DNA of 64,000 nucleotides. It comes from Cryobacterium soli (lineage in GTDB: Bacteria > Actinomycetota > Actinomycetes > Actinomycetales > Microbacteriaceae). The notes beneath the pieces are model-generated. The model had not been told where the DNA came from. It worked only from the letters and a program-made list of their open reading frames with translations, and did not search any database. Positions 1-12,674 of this stretch are shown in pieces; position 1 is the first letter of the stretch; every line of letters begins with the position of its first letter. A program made the translations under genes and the position numbers. The stretch spans positions 3,410,001 to 3,474,000 of the forward strand of contig NZ_CP030033.1 in NCBI RefSeq assembly GCF_003611035.1, read 5' to 3'.

Positions 1-8
1 GAGAGAAA

Positions 9-3905
<3,897 letters not shown>

Positions 3906-3924
3906 CCGAGGTTGATTCTAAGGA

Positions 3925-3953
3925 TGGCCCTCTGCTTCGGCAGGGGGCCATTC
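3925..3953 (+). terminator. Intrinsic terminator after rpoC
   Basis: An 11-bp stem (TGGCCCTCTGC with GCAGGGGGCCA, one U-G wobble) closes on a TTCG tetraloop with a C-G closing pair, the most stable RNA tetraloop. It lies 20 bases after the rpoC stop. The T-tract is short (TT then CCCC), as is common in actinobacteria. Confidence 0.85.
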
Positions 3954-4245
3954 CCCGTTAACGAGCACATGACGAACCGCCGTGCGACAGACAGTGCGGA
4001 CCAGGTCGCGCAACTAGGAGTCATGAACACACGGCGGCTCACCCCCATCATGCTCCGCGCCGAGCCCTCACGCAATCCGCGCACTCCCTTCGAACGCATC
4101 AGCCCTTCCGTGCGCCAGCCCTCACTCGCCGTACCTTCCCCGACGTCCGCGAGAGCGGTCAAACGGGTGCTGCGGCGCCCCTGACGCGACCACCTGACCG
4201 CTTTCGCGAGCTCTGGCGGGGCGCCCGGACCGGCGCAGCATCGCC
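3954..4245. other. Intergenic region without a supported gene
   Basis: About 290 bases between the rpoC terminator and the first paralogue gene. A 53-codon frame from 4023 to 4184 is open but has a low-complexity Arg/Pro/Ser product, no clear ribosome binding site and no recognisable fold, so it is not called. A TAGGCT hexamer at 4248-4253 could be a -10 element for the gene starting at 4283, without a convincing -35 box. Confidence 0.4.
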
Positions 4246-4282
4246 ACTAGGCTGGGGGAAATTCTTCGAGGGGGATCACTGC

Positions 4283-4978
4283 ATGGGTGCTGCAACGTTG
4301 CCGACCGGGTCGCCGTCCCGGCGTCCGCTCTGGTTCGCGCTGGGCGCGGTCGGTGTGCTGCTGGTGGTGGCACTCATCGTGGTGCTCGTGGTGTGGCGCG
4401 GCGGAGCGGGCACCCCCGGAGGCAGTGCCGCGGAGGAGACCCGACCCACTCCGACTACCTCGGCCGAGCCGCTTGCCGTGGCCAGCGCCACCCCCTCGCC
4501 CAGCACCCCGGCCGGCCCGCATCCCACGACCTGCGACGCGATCTACAGCCCGACCATGCTGGCCACCCTCACCCAGACGGGCGCTCTGAACCCGGACTGG
4601 ACCGAGTCCGACTCGTCAGGGGTGCTCTTCGGCACCAGCGACGCCGAGCTCAGCTCCCTCATCGACGGCGCGGAGCACCTCACCTGTGTGTGGGCGGACC
4701 CCAACGGCGGCTCCGGCAGCGGACTCACCTCCAACGTGGTCTTCGTCACCGCCGAGCAGTCGGAGACGGCGCACCAGCGGCTGCTTGCCCTCGGCGAGAA
4801 CTGTTACGAGGAACTCGGCGGCATCCGTTGTGTGGTCGAGACGGCACAGGGCGAGGAGGGCATCGCCGGCGAGTCACACTTCCTGCGCGACGGCATTTGG
4901 TTGGCTACCCGCTATGTCAACGCCGGGCCGGATGGCTACACCCTCGACATGGTCGGCACCATCTGGGCAGGCGCCTAA
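4283..4978 (+). CDS. Membrane-anchored secreted protein, copy 1 of a tandem pair
   Basis: The product has 231 aa. A short basic N-terminus leads to one hydrophobic helix (about residues 16-38), then a Pro/Thr/Ser/Ala-rich linker (about 40-80), then an extracellular domain of about 150 aa. That domain has a TCDAIYSP motif, an LTCVWADP motif, a CYEELGGIRC motif and a C-terminal GESHFLR...WLATRYVNAGPDGYT block. Four cysteines are conserved with the next gene, suggesting disulfides. A GAGGGGGA sequence precedes the ATG. I do not recognise the family. The anchor-linker-domain layout suggests a cell-surface sensor or binding protein, which is inference. Confidence 0.85.
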   Translation: MGAATLPTGSPSRRPLWFALGAVGVLLVVALIVVLVVWRGGAGTPGGSAAEETRPTPTTSAEPLAVASATPSPSTPAGPHPTTCDAIYSPTMLATLTQTGALNPDWTESDSSGVLFGTSDAELSSLIDGAEHLTCVWADPNGGSGSGLTSNVVFVTAEQSETAHQRLLALGENCYEELGGIRCVVETAQGEEGIAGESHFLRDGIWLATRYVNAGPDGYTLDMVGTIWAGA

Positions 4979-5050
4979 CCACCAGCCTCCTCTGCCCTGG
5001 CCGGGCTATGCTGTGCGCAAAATCCTCCGCGGAGCGCACAGGGAGGCCAG

Positions 5051-5731
5051 ATGCCGTCGCACGCAACGCCCACCATCACCCCGGGCCGCACCTGGGTGCT
5101 GCTCATCCTGGGCGGCATCGTCACGGTTTTCGTCGTGATCGTGGCCATCTATGTCGTCAACCTGCCGCGGCCGGCGAACTCGCCCGGGACCGACGCGGGC
5201 GCCCGGCCGGCGCCGACGGAGTCGCCCGCCCCCGAACCCGTCGCCTCTCCCACGCCGGTCGTGGCACCGGGTACCCCGCAGCCGACCTCCTGCGCCGAGA
5301 TCTACAGCCCCGCCATGAAGCAGGCGTTCGGCGATCTCGTGCTCAACCCCCAATGGACCACCGAGCCCGGCGCCGACGTGGGCGACGGCGCCGACGACCC
5401 GGAGCTGGTGGGCGTGATCACCGCGTCCCCGCACCTGACATGCCACTGGGCCAGCCCGACCGGGCCGTCCGACAGCGGTGTCGACACCAGCGTGGTGTGG
5501 CTGAGCCCAGAGCAGACCACGGCAGTCACCGACCGGCTGGCCGAGCTCGGCTACGGATGCTACGAGGAGCTCAGCGGGCTGCGCTGCCTCACCGAAAGCG
5601 ACAGCGGCGGTGCGTTGGTGGGGGAATCGCACTTCCTCCGGGGTGAGGTGTGGCTCGCCACCCGCTACACGAACGCGGGGCCCGACGGCTACACCCACGA
5701 CATCGTCAACACCCTGTGGGCCGGCAGCTAA
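5051..5731 (+). CDS. Membrane-anchored secreted protein, copy 2 of a tandem pair
   Basis: The product has 226 aa with the same architecture as the gene before it: one N-terminal transmembrane helix (about residues 15-38), a Pro/Ala-rich linker, and a domain with TSCAEIYSP, LTCHWASP, CYEELSGLRC and GESHFLR...WLATRYTNAGPDGYT. The two domains are clearly homologous, while linkers and anchors have diverged, so this is an old tandem duplication. A TATGCT hexamer at 5007-5012 may be its own -10 box, so the copies may be separately expressed. An AGGGAGG ribosome binding site precedes the ATG. Function unknown. Confidence 0.85.
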   Translation: MPSHATPTITPGRTWVLLILGGIVTVFVVIVAIYVVNLPRPANSPGTDAGARPAPTESPAPEPVASPTPVVAPGTPQPTSCAEIYSPAMKQAFGDLVLNPQWTTEPGADVGDGADDPELVGVITASPHLTCHWASPTGPSDSGVDTSVVWLSPEQTTAVTDRLAELGYGCYEELSGLRCLTESDSGGALVGESHFLRGEVWLATRYTNAGPDGYTHDIVNTLWAGS

Positions 5732-5823
5732 CCCTCCGCGACCTCTGAGCAAGGCCCACAACCCCGCCCGATTGAGGGCTCAGCTCACAGCTCGCGAATG
5801 AGGTCGGGTCATGCCCACCAGCG

Positions 5824-6066
5824 TCACTGTGGTGGATCGAGAGGTGCCAGGCCGTAGCCGAAGTACTGGCCCACCGACGTACGCGGGGACGCCGGCCGAT
5901 TCTGCTCGATGGTCTGCGGACGATGCTTCTCCATCCACTTCTGGTGATCTCGCAGGCCCCGGCTGACGGCCACGCGCACGACGCCGTAAAGCAGCAGCAG
6001 CCCTGATGTGCCGGCAATCACCCAGCCGAGAATTGCGTAGAGGCTGATCAAAGCGAAGGGATTCAT
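5824..6066 (-). CDS. Small membrane protein
   Basis: An 80-aa product with a hydrophobic stretch over about residues 3-33, followed by a basic, cytoplasm-like segment and a polar tail. Nothing in it identifies a family. It is the only minus-strand gene in the first 36 kb and is divergent from the pilus locus. Codon use is like the neighbours. No strong ribosome binding site is visible, so the call is moderate. Confidence 0.55.
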   Translation of the reverse strand: MNPFALISLYAILGWVIAGTSGLLLLYGVVRVAVSRGLRDHQKWMEKHRPQTIEQNRPASPRTSVGQYFGYGLAPLDPPQ

Positions 6067-6246
6067 GGCTCACAGCGTCACAGCGTGGGACCCTGCCGCG
6101 CGATCCCCAGTCCGGGCCGGCGAGGGGGCCCCCCTGTTGCGGGACTGTCGGGCCCAGGACGGGCGGCGATAACGTGAGCTGTCACCAGACACCTCGAGTC
6201 GTTCTGCCCGAGTTTGCCCAGCACACGCCGTCAGGGGGAGGGTCGT

Positions 6247-7917
6247 ATGCCCACTCTGACCGAGATCCTGATCCTGCAGGGCCACCTGCCGATCGAGCAG
6301 CTTGACGCCGTGATGACCGACGACTCTGCCGACGAGTCCCTGGCCAAGTCCCTCGTGGAGAACGGTGTGATCACCGCCATCCAGCTGGCCAAGGCCCGCG
6401 CCGCCCAGGTGGGCCTGCCCTTCGTGGAGCTTCTCGACTACCCCGTCGACCGCGTCGCGGTGTCCCTCGTCACCCCGGCCGTCTGCCGGCGGCACGAGGT
6501 GCTGCCCATCAACGTGGCCGACGGCCGCCTGGTGCTGGCCATGGTCGACCCCGGCAACGTCTTCGCCCTGGACGACGTGGGCGGAGCCGCCCGGATGGGC
6601 GTGAGCCCGGTGATCGTGGAACGGCAGGACCTGCTTGCCGCCATCGCCCGCTACCACCGCGCCGACGACGAGCTGAGCAACCTCACCACCACCCTCGAAG
6701 AGGAGCAGGCGCCCGCAGAGAGCAACGCCTTCGGGGTCAGCGATTCCCTCGACGACGATGCGCCGATCGTACGGTTCGTCAACCTGCTGGTCAGCCAGGC
6801 GATCCAGGACCAGGCGTCCGACATCCACATCGAACCCGGCGAGCACAGCCTGGGCGTGCGCTACCGCATCGACGGTGTGCTGCACGAGATGCAACGGGCC
6901 CCCAAGAGCATCCAGAACGGCGTGATCTCGAGGCTGAAGATCATGGCCGACATCGACATCGCCGAACGGCGCAAACCGCAGGACGGCCGCATGTCGGTCA
7001 GCCACGGCGGCCGCAAGATCGACCTGCGCGTGGCCACCCTGCCCACGGTATGGGGCGAGAAGGTCGTCATGCGGATCCTCGACAACTCGAGCACCTCCAT
7101 GAGCCTGGGCGACCTCAACCTGCTCGAGGGCAACTTCCAGGCCTACAAGCGGTCCTACTCCAAGCCCTACGGCATGATCCTGGTCACTGGACCGACCGGG
7201 TCCGGCAAGTCCACCACGCTCTACACGACCCTGCACACGGTGGCCCGGGCCGAGATCAACGTGATCACTGTCGAAGACCCCGTGGAGTACCGCATGGCGG
7301 GGATCAACCAAGTGCAGGTGAACCCCAAGGCCGGCCTCACCTTCGCCAGCGCCCTCCGGTCCATCCTGCGCAGCGACCCGGATGTGGTTCTCATCGGTGA
7401 GATCCGCGACCACGAGACCGCGCAGATCGCCATCGAAGCCTCCCTCACGGGCCACCTCGTACTGTCCACCCTGCACACCAACGACGCCCCGAGCGCCGTC
7501 ACCCGGCTCACTGAGATGGGCATCGAACCGTTCCTGGTGGGCTCCGCGCTCGATTGTGTCGTCGCGCAGCGGCTGGCCCGCCGACTCTGCGACCGGTGCA
7601 AGACCTCGGATGTGCGCGACCCCGCCGAGCTGGCGCACCTGCGCTTCAACGCAGGCCTGGACCTCCAGGCGCCGGTGCTCTACAAGCCGGTCGGCTGCTC
7701 GAGCTGCTCCAACACCGGGTATCGCGGGCGCATCGCGGTGCACGAGGTGATGACGGTTTCGGAGGAGATCGAGCGCCTCACCGTGCAGCAGGCGTCCAGC
7801 GCCGACATCGCCAAGGCGGCCCGGCACCAGGGCATGGTCTCGCTGCGCGACGACGGCTGGGCCAAGGTTCGGATGGGTTTGACCTCCATCGAAGAGATTC
7901 TGCGCGTGGTCGCGTAG
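6247..7917 (+). CDS. pilB: Type IV pilus assembly (extension) ATPase PilB
   Basis: The 556-aa product has the GspE/PilB layout: an N-terminal MshEN/GspE_N-type domain (about 1-150), then the secretion ATPase core. Walker A is GPTGSGKS at 315-322, and the Walker B glutamate is Glu385 in VVLIGEIRD. The tetracysteine zinc site of extension ATPases is present (Cys448, Cys451, Cys484, Cys487), which separates it from PilT. It powers pilin polymerisation at the inner face of the membrane. The ATG at 6247 is chosen because GGGGGAGGG precedes it. It is the first gene of the pilus locus. Confidence 0.95.
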   Translation: MPTLTEILILQGHLPIEQLDAVMTDDSADESLAKSLVENGVITAIQLAKARAAQVGLPFVELLDYPVDRVAVSLVTPAVCRRHEVLPINVADGRLVLAMVDPGNVFALDDVGGAARMGVSPVIVERQDLLAAIARYHRADDELSNLTTTLEEEQAPAESNAFGVSDSLDDDAPIVRFVNLLVSQAIQDQASDIHIEPGEHSLGVRYRIDGVLHEMQRAPKSIQNGVISRLKIMADIDIAERRKPQDGRMSVSHGGRKIDLRVATLPTVWGEKVVMRILDNSSTSMSLGDLNLLEGNFQAYKRSYSKPYGMILVTGPTGSGKSTTLYTTLHTVARAEINVITVEDPVEYRMAGINQVQVNPKAGLTFASALRSILRSDPDVVLIGEIRDHETAQIAIEASLTGHLVLSTLHTNDAPSAVTRLTEMGIEPFLVGSALDCVVAQRLARRLCDRCKTSDVRDPAELAHLRFNAGLDLQAPVLYKPVGCSSCSNTGYRGRIAVHEVMTVSEEIERLTVQQASSADIAKAARHQGMVSLRDDGWAKVRMGLTSIEEILRVVA

Positions 7918-7937
7918 CGCCGAAGGGACACATCAGC

Positions 7938-9692
7938 ATGAACCAGCCCATTTACGAGATTCCGGTGACCCCGCCCCAGCCGCCGCGGTCCACACAACCG
8001 ACCACCGACCCGCCGGTCGAGCCGGCCGTCGAGACACCCCCGGCCGCGCCCGCCACTCCGCCCTACCGGTCCATCTACGATCAGCCCGCCGAGACGCCCC
8101 CGGCGGTGCCGGCGCCGGCGCCGTACCAGTCCGTCTACGACCTGCCGACGGATGTGCTGCCGGCGTACCCGCAACCCTCCGTGCCCGCCTACCTGCTGCC
8201 GGTGGAGCCGCCCACCCAGGCCCTGCCTACGCAGGTACAGCCCGTGTACACGCCGCCGGCCTATGACCCGCCTGCCTACACACCGGCCACGCAGCCGCCG
8301 CCGGTGTACGCCGACCCGGCCTACGCCGATCCCGCCTACGACCTGCCGGCTCCCTCCGCGGCCTACGTCGACCCGGAGTACCCGACGCAGGTGCGGCCCG
8401 ACCTCACCCGCTCGGCGCTGGAAGACTCCACCAGCACCCGGGTACTGCGCCCACGGCTCACTCAGCCGGCCGCCGTGCCGCTCGCCGCGCCCGCTCCGAC
8501 CATCGCTGTGCCCGGGGGCCGGCCCCGCCGGGCCCAGCGCAGCGCCGAAGAGGCCGGCGGCCCCGACCGCGACCTCATGGACGCCCTGCAGGAGGTGCTG
8601 GACCTCGACGGGTCCGATCTGCACATCACCGTCGGCGCGCCGCCGTGCATCCGCGTGAACGGGTCGCTGCGCCCGCTCGACAACACCAGCCGCTGGATGG
8701 TCGACAAGGTCTCCTCCGCCCTGCACAGCATCCTCACCCCCGCCCAGCGCGAGGAGTTCGAGCGGGAGCTGGAACTGGACTTCGCGTTCACCGCGAACGG
8801 GGCCCGGTTCCGGGTGAACTACTACCAGCAGCGCAGCTCCATCGGCGGGGCGTTCCGTCTGATTCCCCGCGACATCAAACAGCTCAAGGACCTCGGCGTG
8901 CCCGAATCGGTGAGCCGGTTCGCCGCCATGCCTCGCGGCTTGGTACTCGTGACCGGGCCCACGGGTTCGGGCAAGTCCACCACGCTCGCCGCCCTCGTCG
9001 ACGAGGTCAACCGCACGCGCACCGACCACATCGTCACCGTTGAAGACCCCATCGAGTTCCTGCACCGGCACCAGAAGTCGCTGGTCAACCAGCGCGAGGT
9101 GGGCAGTGACACGCACAGCTTCGCCGCCGCGCTCAAGCACGTGCTGCGGCAGGACCCCGACGTGATCCTCATCGGCGAACTCCGCGACCTGGAGACCATC
9201 TCGGTGGCGCTCACCGCCGCCGAGACCGGGCACCTGGTCTTCGCCACCCTGCACACCCAGAGCGCCCCGCAGACCATCGACCGCATGATCGACGTGTTCC
9301 CGCCGCACCAGCAGGCGCAGGTGCGCTCCCAGCTCGCCGCCACCCTGCAGGGCGTGGTCTGCCAGACCCTCGTCAAACGGGTCGACGGCGGCCGGGTGGT
9401 CGCCACCGAGGTGATGTTCACCACCTCCGCCATCGCGAACCTGATCCGCGAGGGCAAGACCTACCAAATCTCCTCGGCCATGCAGGCCGGCCGCGAGCAG
9501 GGCATGCACTCCATGGACCAGCACCTCGCCGACCTGGTGAACACCGGCCTGATCACCCGGCAGTCCGCCGAAGACAAGGCGCACGACCTGGACAGCCTGG
9601 CCCAGCTCATCCGCCGCACCGAAATCGAAGAACCCATCAGCCTGGCCACCAACGGCCCTGACTACGACGCCTACTCGCCGGGAGCGTACTGA
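7938..9692 (+). CDS. pilT: Pilus retraction ATPase PilT with long Pro/Tyr-rich N-terminus
   Basis: The C-terminal ~370 aa are a standard PilT: Walker A GPTGSGKS at 340-347, Walker B DPDVILIGELRD, Asp/His boxes, no tetracysteine zinc site, and an AIANLIREGKTYQI motif close to the conserved AIRNLIRE retraction motif. The first ~210 residues are an unusual low-complexity extension rich in Pro, Tyr, Thr and Ala, with repeated YxSxYD and DPAYxxP units. The total is 584 aa, whereas ordinary PilT has about 350. The ATG at 7938 has AAGGGACA upstream and lies 20 bases after pilB; the stop overlaps the pilC start (TGATG). Confidence 0.93.
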   Translation: MNQPIYEIPVTPPQPPRSTQPTTDPPVEPAVETPPAAPATPPYRSIYDQPAETPPAVPAPAPYQSVYDLPTDVLPAYPQPSVPAYLLPVEPPTQALPTQVQPVYTPPAYDPPAYTPATQPPPVYADPAYADPAYDLPAPSAAYVDPEYPTQVRPDLTRSALEDSTSTRVLRPRLTQPAAVPLAAPAPTIAVPGGRPRRAQRSAEEAGGPDRDLMDALQEVLDLDGSDLHITVGAPPCIRVNGSLRPLDNTSRWMVDKVSSALHSILTPAQREEFERELELDFAFTANGARFRVNYYQQRSSIGGAFRLIPRDIKQLKDLGVPESVSRFAAMPRGLVLVTGPTGSGKSTTLAALVDEVNRTRTDHIVTVEDPIEFLHRHQKSLVNQREVGSDTHSFAAALKHVLRQDPDVILIGELRDLETISVALTAAETGHLVFATLHTQSAPQTIDRMIDVFPPHQQAQVRSQLAATLQGVVCQTLVKRVDGGRVVATEVMFTTSAIANLIREGKTYQISSAMQAGREQGMHSMDQHLADLVNTGLITRQSAEDKAHDLDSLAQLIRRTEIEEPISLATNGPDYDAYSPGAY

Positions 9693-10921
9693 TGGCCACC
9701 GCGCAGGCCTATAGCTACAAGGGCCGCGACGCCAACGGCAAGGTCGTCACGGGTCGAGTGGATGCGCCCTCCGAGATCGCGGTGACCTCGCGTCTGCGCA
9801 CCATGGGGCTCACTCCCGTCTCGATCACCGAGGCGGGCACGGGCACGGGGCTGCAGCGCGACATCAACATCCCGGGTTTCAGCAAGGCGCCGTCGCTGAA
9901 GGACCTCGCCGTGATGAGCCGGCAGATGGCCACCATGACGTCGTCGGGGCTCACGCTGCTGCGCACGCTGAACATCCTCACCGAGCAGACCGAGAACACC
10001 CAGCTGGCCGAGATCCTCGGCGCCATCCGAACGGATGTGGAGACCGGGTCGTCGCTGTCGTCGGCGATGGCCAAACACTCCACCGTTCTGCCACCCATCA
10101 TGATCAACCTCGTGCGGGCCGGCGAGACCGGCGGCTTTCTGGAGAAGTCCCTCAACGCCGTGGCCGGCAACTTCGAGTCCGAGGTGAAGCTGCGCGGCAC
10201 CATCAAATCGGCCCTGGCCTACCCGGTGATCGTGCTCATCATGGCCGTCGTCGCGGTGATCGGCATGCTGATCTTCATCGTTCCGGTGTTCGAGGGCATG
10301 TTCAAAGGTCTCGGCGGCGAACTGCCCATCCCCACCCAGATACTCGTGGTGCTGTCCCGCATCATGATCTGGCTCGGTCCGCTGCTCGTCGTACTCGGCG
10401 TGGCGTTCGCCTTCTGGTGGCGAAAGAACAAAAACTCCGAGGCCGTGCGCCGACGGGTCGACCCGCTCAAGCTCAAACTGCCGGTGTTCGGCCCGCTGAT
10501 GACCAAGCTGGCGATCGCCCGGTTCAGCCGCAACTTCTCCACCATGATCGGTGCCGGCGTGCCGCTGATGAACTCCCTGTCGATCGTGGGGGAGACCTCC
10601 GGCAACTGGGTAATCGAAACGGCCCTGAAGAATGTGCAGGAGTCGGTGCGGCAGGGCGAGTCGATTGCCGGCCCGCTGATGAAGGAACCGATCTTCCCCA
10701 ACATGGTCACCCAGATGATCGCAGTGGGCGAGGATTCCGGCGCTCTGGAGCAGATGCTCGACAAGGTGGCGGACTTCTACGACCAAGAGGTGCAGTCGAC
10801 CACAGAGCAGCTCACAGCGCTGATAGAGCCCCTCATGATCGCCTTCATCGGTGTGGTGATCGGCGGCATGATCGTCGCGCTGTATCTGCCCATGTTCAGC
10901 ATTTTTGATTACGTGAAGTAG
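9692..10921 (+). CDS. pilC: Type IV pilus inner-membrane platform protein PilC
   Basis: The 409-aa product has two GspF/PilC domains (about residues 70-190 and 270-395), each beginning with an LAVMSRQMATM- or IARFSRNFSTM-type motif and ending in a transmembrane segment, plus a middle membrane pair near 175-250. It couples the PilB and PilT motors to pilin insertion and extraction in the cytoplasmic membrane. Its start overlaps the pilT stop by one base, indicating translational coupling. Length and domain order are normal for the family. Confidence 0.95.
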   Translation: MATAQAYSYKGRDANGKVVTGRVDAPSEIAVTSRLRTMGLTPVSITEAGTGTGLQRDINIPGFSKAPSLKDLAVMSRQMATMTSSGLTLLRTLNILTEQTENTQLAEILGAIRTDVETGSSLSSAMAKHSTVLPPIMINLVRAGETGGFLEKSLNAVAGNFESEVKLRGTIKSALAYPVIVLIMAVVAVIGMLIFIVPVFEGMFKGLGGELPIPTQILVVLSRIMIWLGPLLVVLGVAFAFWWRKNKNSEAVRRRVDPLKLKLPVFGPLMTKLAIARFSRNFSTMIGAGVPLMNSLSIVGETSGNWVIETALKNVQESVRQGESIAGPLMKEPIFPNMVTQMIAVGEDSGALEQMLDKVADFYDQEVQSTTEQLTALIEPLMIAFIGVVIGGMIVALYLPMFSIFDYVK

Positions 10922-10942
10922 GCCCTTCGGGGGTGCCCCGCA

Positions 10943-10973
10943 CTGGGGGTGGGATTTCCCAGCAAACCCCCAG
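10943..10973. promoter_or_regulatory. Nested inverted repeats upstream of pilA
   Basis: An outer inverted repeat, CTGGGGGT (10943-10950) and ACCCCCAG (10966-10973), encloses a near-palindrome TGGGATTTCCCA (10950-10961). It sits in the 145-base gap before pilA, about 95 bases from the start codon. It could be an operator for the major pilin or a hairpin ending the pilB-T-C transcript; there is no T-tract, so an operator seems more likely. This is inference. Confidence 0.4.
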
Positions 10974-11066
10974 AATGAGGGTTATCGGCGGTCAAACCCT
11001 CAACCCTAGCCTCAAGGTGGACGGGCAACACCGCTTCCAGTCATCCCTACATGAACAGGACATGCA

Positions 11067-11513
11067 ATGATCCGCACATCAATGGAAGCGCTCTCCAAGA
11101 AGCGCGCATCGCTCGACGGAAAGCAGAAGGGCTTCACGCTCATCGAGCTTCTGGTTGTCGTCCTCATCATCGGAATCCTGGCCGCCGTGGCCATTCCGAT
11201 CTTCCTCGGCCAGCAGGACACCGCGAAAGACAATTCTGTCGCAGCGGCGATTACCAACGCGAAGACCTCTGTAGTCGCCGAACTCGTGAAGGGAACTGAC
11301 CTCGCAACCGTGGAAACGTCTCTCAACACCGGCCACCTTGCGACCTACACCCCCAGCGCGAGCATCGCCGTCAGCATGGTGGTTTCTGGCACCGCCCCGA
11401 ACCAACATTTCGTAATCAGCGGCTGGTGGAATGAGCCCACAGTTGCTTTGGCAGCGGCGACCGCGCACGTTTACACCATTAGCGACGCAGGCGCGGCGGT
11501 CAAGGTCCACTAA
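11067..11513 (+). CDS. pilA: Major type IV pilin PilA
   Basis: The 148-aa prepilin has a 22-residue basic leader ending KQKG, cleavage before Phe23, and the pilin signature FTLIELLVVVLIIGILAAVA. The mature protein has the essential Glu5 (Glu27 of the precursor) and is about 126 aa. Its globular domain is small and lacks a disulfide pair, as in several Gram-positive pilins. PilD should cleave and N-methylate it. It has its own upstream gap with inverted repeats, fitting separate, stronger expression of the major subunit. Confidence 0.93.
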   Translation: MIRTSMEALSKKRASLDGKQKGFTLIELLVVVLIIGILAAVAIPIFLGQQDTAKDNSVAAAITNAKTSVVAELVKGTDLATVETSLNTGHLATYTPSASIAVSMVVSGTAPNQHFVISGWWNEPTVALAAATAHVYTISDAGAAVKVH

Positions 11514-11622
11514 CCGCAGAACGGAACGATCGGCGGGGCTGGGCTCGGACGAACACGTCCCCTAGCCTCTCCGGTCGATTCTGAAGACAGCTCCACACGC
11601 GGATGAAAGCAATCGAGCTCCT

Positions 11623-12066
11623 ATGCCACTAGTGAAAATTAGACGTGCTTCATGCGGCGAGAACGCTGGATTCGGCATGATCGAAATCGTCATCGCGATG
11701 TTCTTGCTCGGCATTTTGGCCATGGCTCTGCTGCCGCTGTTGATCTCCTCGGCACAGCTCTCCTCCAACAATGTGACTCTGGCCACTGCTACTCAGCTGG
11801 TCAATGAGCAGATGGACGTCACCCGAAGGCTCGGCAAGAACTGTGCGGTCATCACCGCCCATGCCCACGAGACCGTCGGGCTGCTAGAAACCGACCCCCG
11901 CGGCACAAAGTTGGAGATGACCCGCATCGCCGGCTCGTGCCCGGCGACCTACCCCGGCACCATCGACTACACCGCCCAGGTACGGGTTCAGGGTTCGTCG
12001 GAGATCCTGGCTCAGGCCACCACTCGTATCTACCTCACCAGCGCAACCCTGGTCGTGGGTCCATGA
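11623..12066 (+). CDS. Minor pilin, PilV-like
   Basis: The 147-aa product has a class III leader ending at Gly16, then FGMIEIVIAMFLLGILAM, with Glu21 as Glu5 of the mature protein. Two cysteines lie in the globular part. The position between the major pilin and a PilW-like gene, and the PilV/PilI-like start, suggest it belongs to the initiation (tip) complex. The stop overlaps the next start (ATGA). Confidence 0.8.
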   Translation: MPLVKIRRASCGENAGFGMIEIVIAMFLLGILAMALLPLLISSAQLSSNNVTLATATQLVNEQMDVTRRLGKNCAVITAHAHETVGLLETDPRGTKLEMTRIAGSCPATYPGTIDYTAQVRVQGSSEILAQATTRIYLTSATLVVGP

Positions 12067-12674
12067 GAATTCGCGTTCGAGCTGTGTCGGCTGCCGAGCG
12101 AGGTGCCGACGGTTACACGCTCGTCGAACTGCTCATCTACTGCCTCTTCTCCGTCGTCATTCTCGCTGTCGTGGGGGGCATGCTCATCAGTTCGCTCACC
12201 GTGGAACACGAGGTGCGTGGTCTGACCGAGACATCCAGCCTGGGCCAGCTCATCTCCCAATCAGTGGAGGAGGGCGCGCGGAATGCGTCCGATATTCAGG
12301 CGGAGCCCACCGTTGCGGCGGGCCAGCTGCTCCGAGCCAGGGTTGCCGTGGGTACCTCTGCCGGCGTGGTCACCTGGCAATGTCAGGCCTGGTACTACGC
12401 CAGCGCCACCAAGAGTTTCTTCTGGGCCAAGAGCGGAACCGCGGCGATCCCCATTCCTCTGGCCGGTACGAACATGCACGCCGCTCCGTGGCTGTTTCTC
12501 GGAGACGGGGTCAGCCCGGACGGCGCCGGCGGCGCGTTTTTCGGCTCCGACGGCACCAACGTCATCCTTCGCTTCAAGGTCTCGTCAGACGCTGTGAACC
12601 TGGTTCTGATTCCCAACACGGTTGTTAAGCGGCAAGCCGCCGCAGGAGGAACAGGGCCCACGACATGCTTCTGA
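12063..12674 (+). CDS. Minor pilin, PilW/PilJ-like
   Basis: The 203-aa product has a class III prepilin signal with cleavage after Gly17 and the sequence YTLVELLIYCLFSVVILAVV; Glu22 is Glu5 of the mature form. The longer globular domain is typical of PilW-type minor pilins. The start at 12063 overlaps the previous stop by four bases, and its end overlaps the next gene by ten bases, so these minor-pilin genes are translationally coupled. Confidence 0.8.
   Translation: MRIRVRAVSAAERGADGYTLVELLIYCLFSVVILAVVGGMLISSLTVEHEVRGLTETSSLGQLISQSVEEGARNASDIQAEPTVAAGQLLRARVAVGTSAGVVTWQCQAWYYASATKSFFWAKSGTAAIPIPLAGTNMHAAPWLFLGDGVSPDGAGGAFFGSDGTNVILRFKVSSDAVNLVLIPNTVVKRQAAAGGTGPTTCF

Noticed and set aside
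3912..4184. Possible 90-aa gene after rpoC
   Set aside because: It begins inside the terminator, has an Arg/Pro/Ser-rich product and no ribosome binding site.
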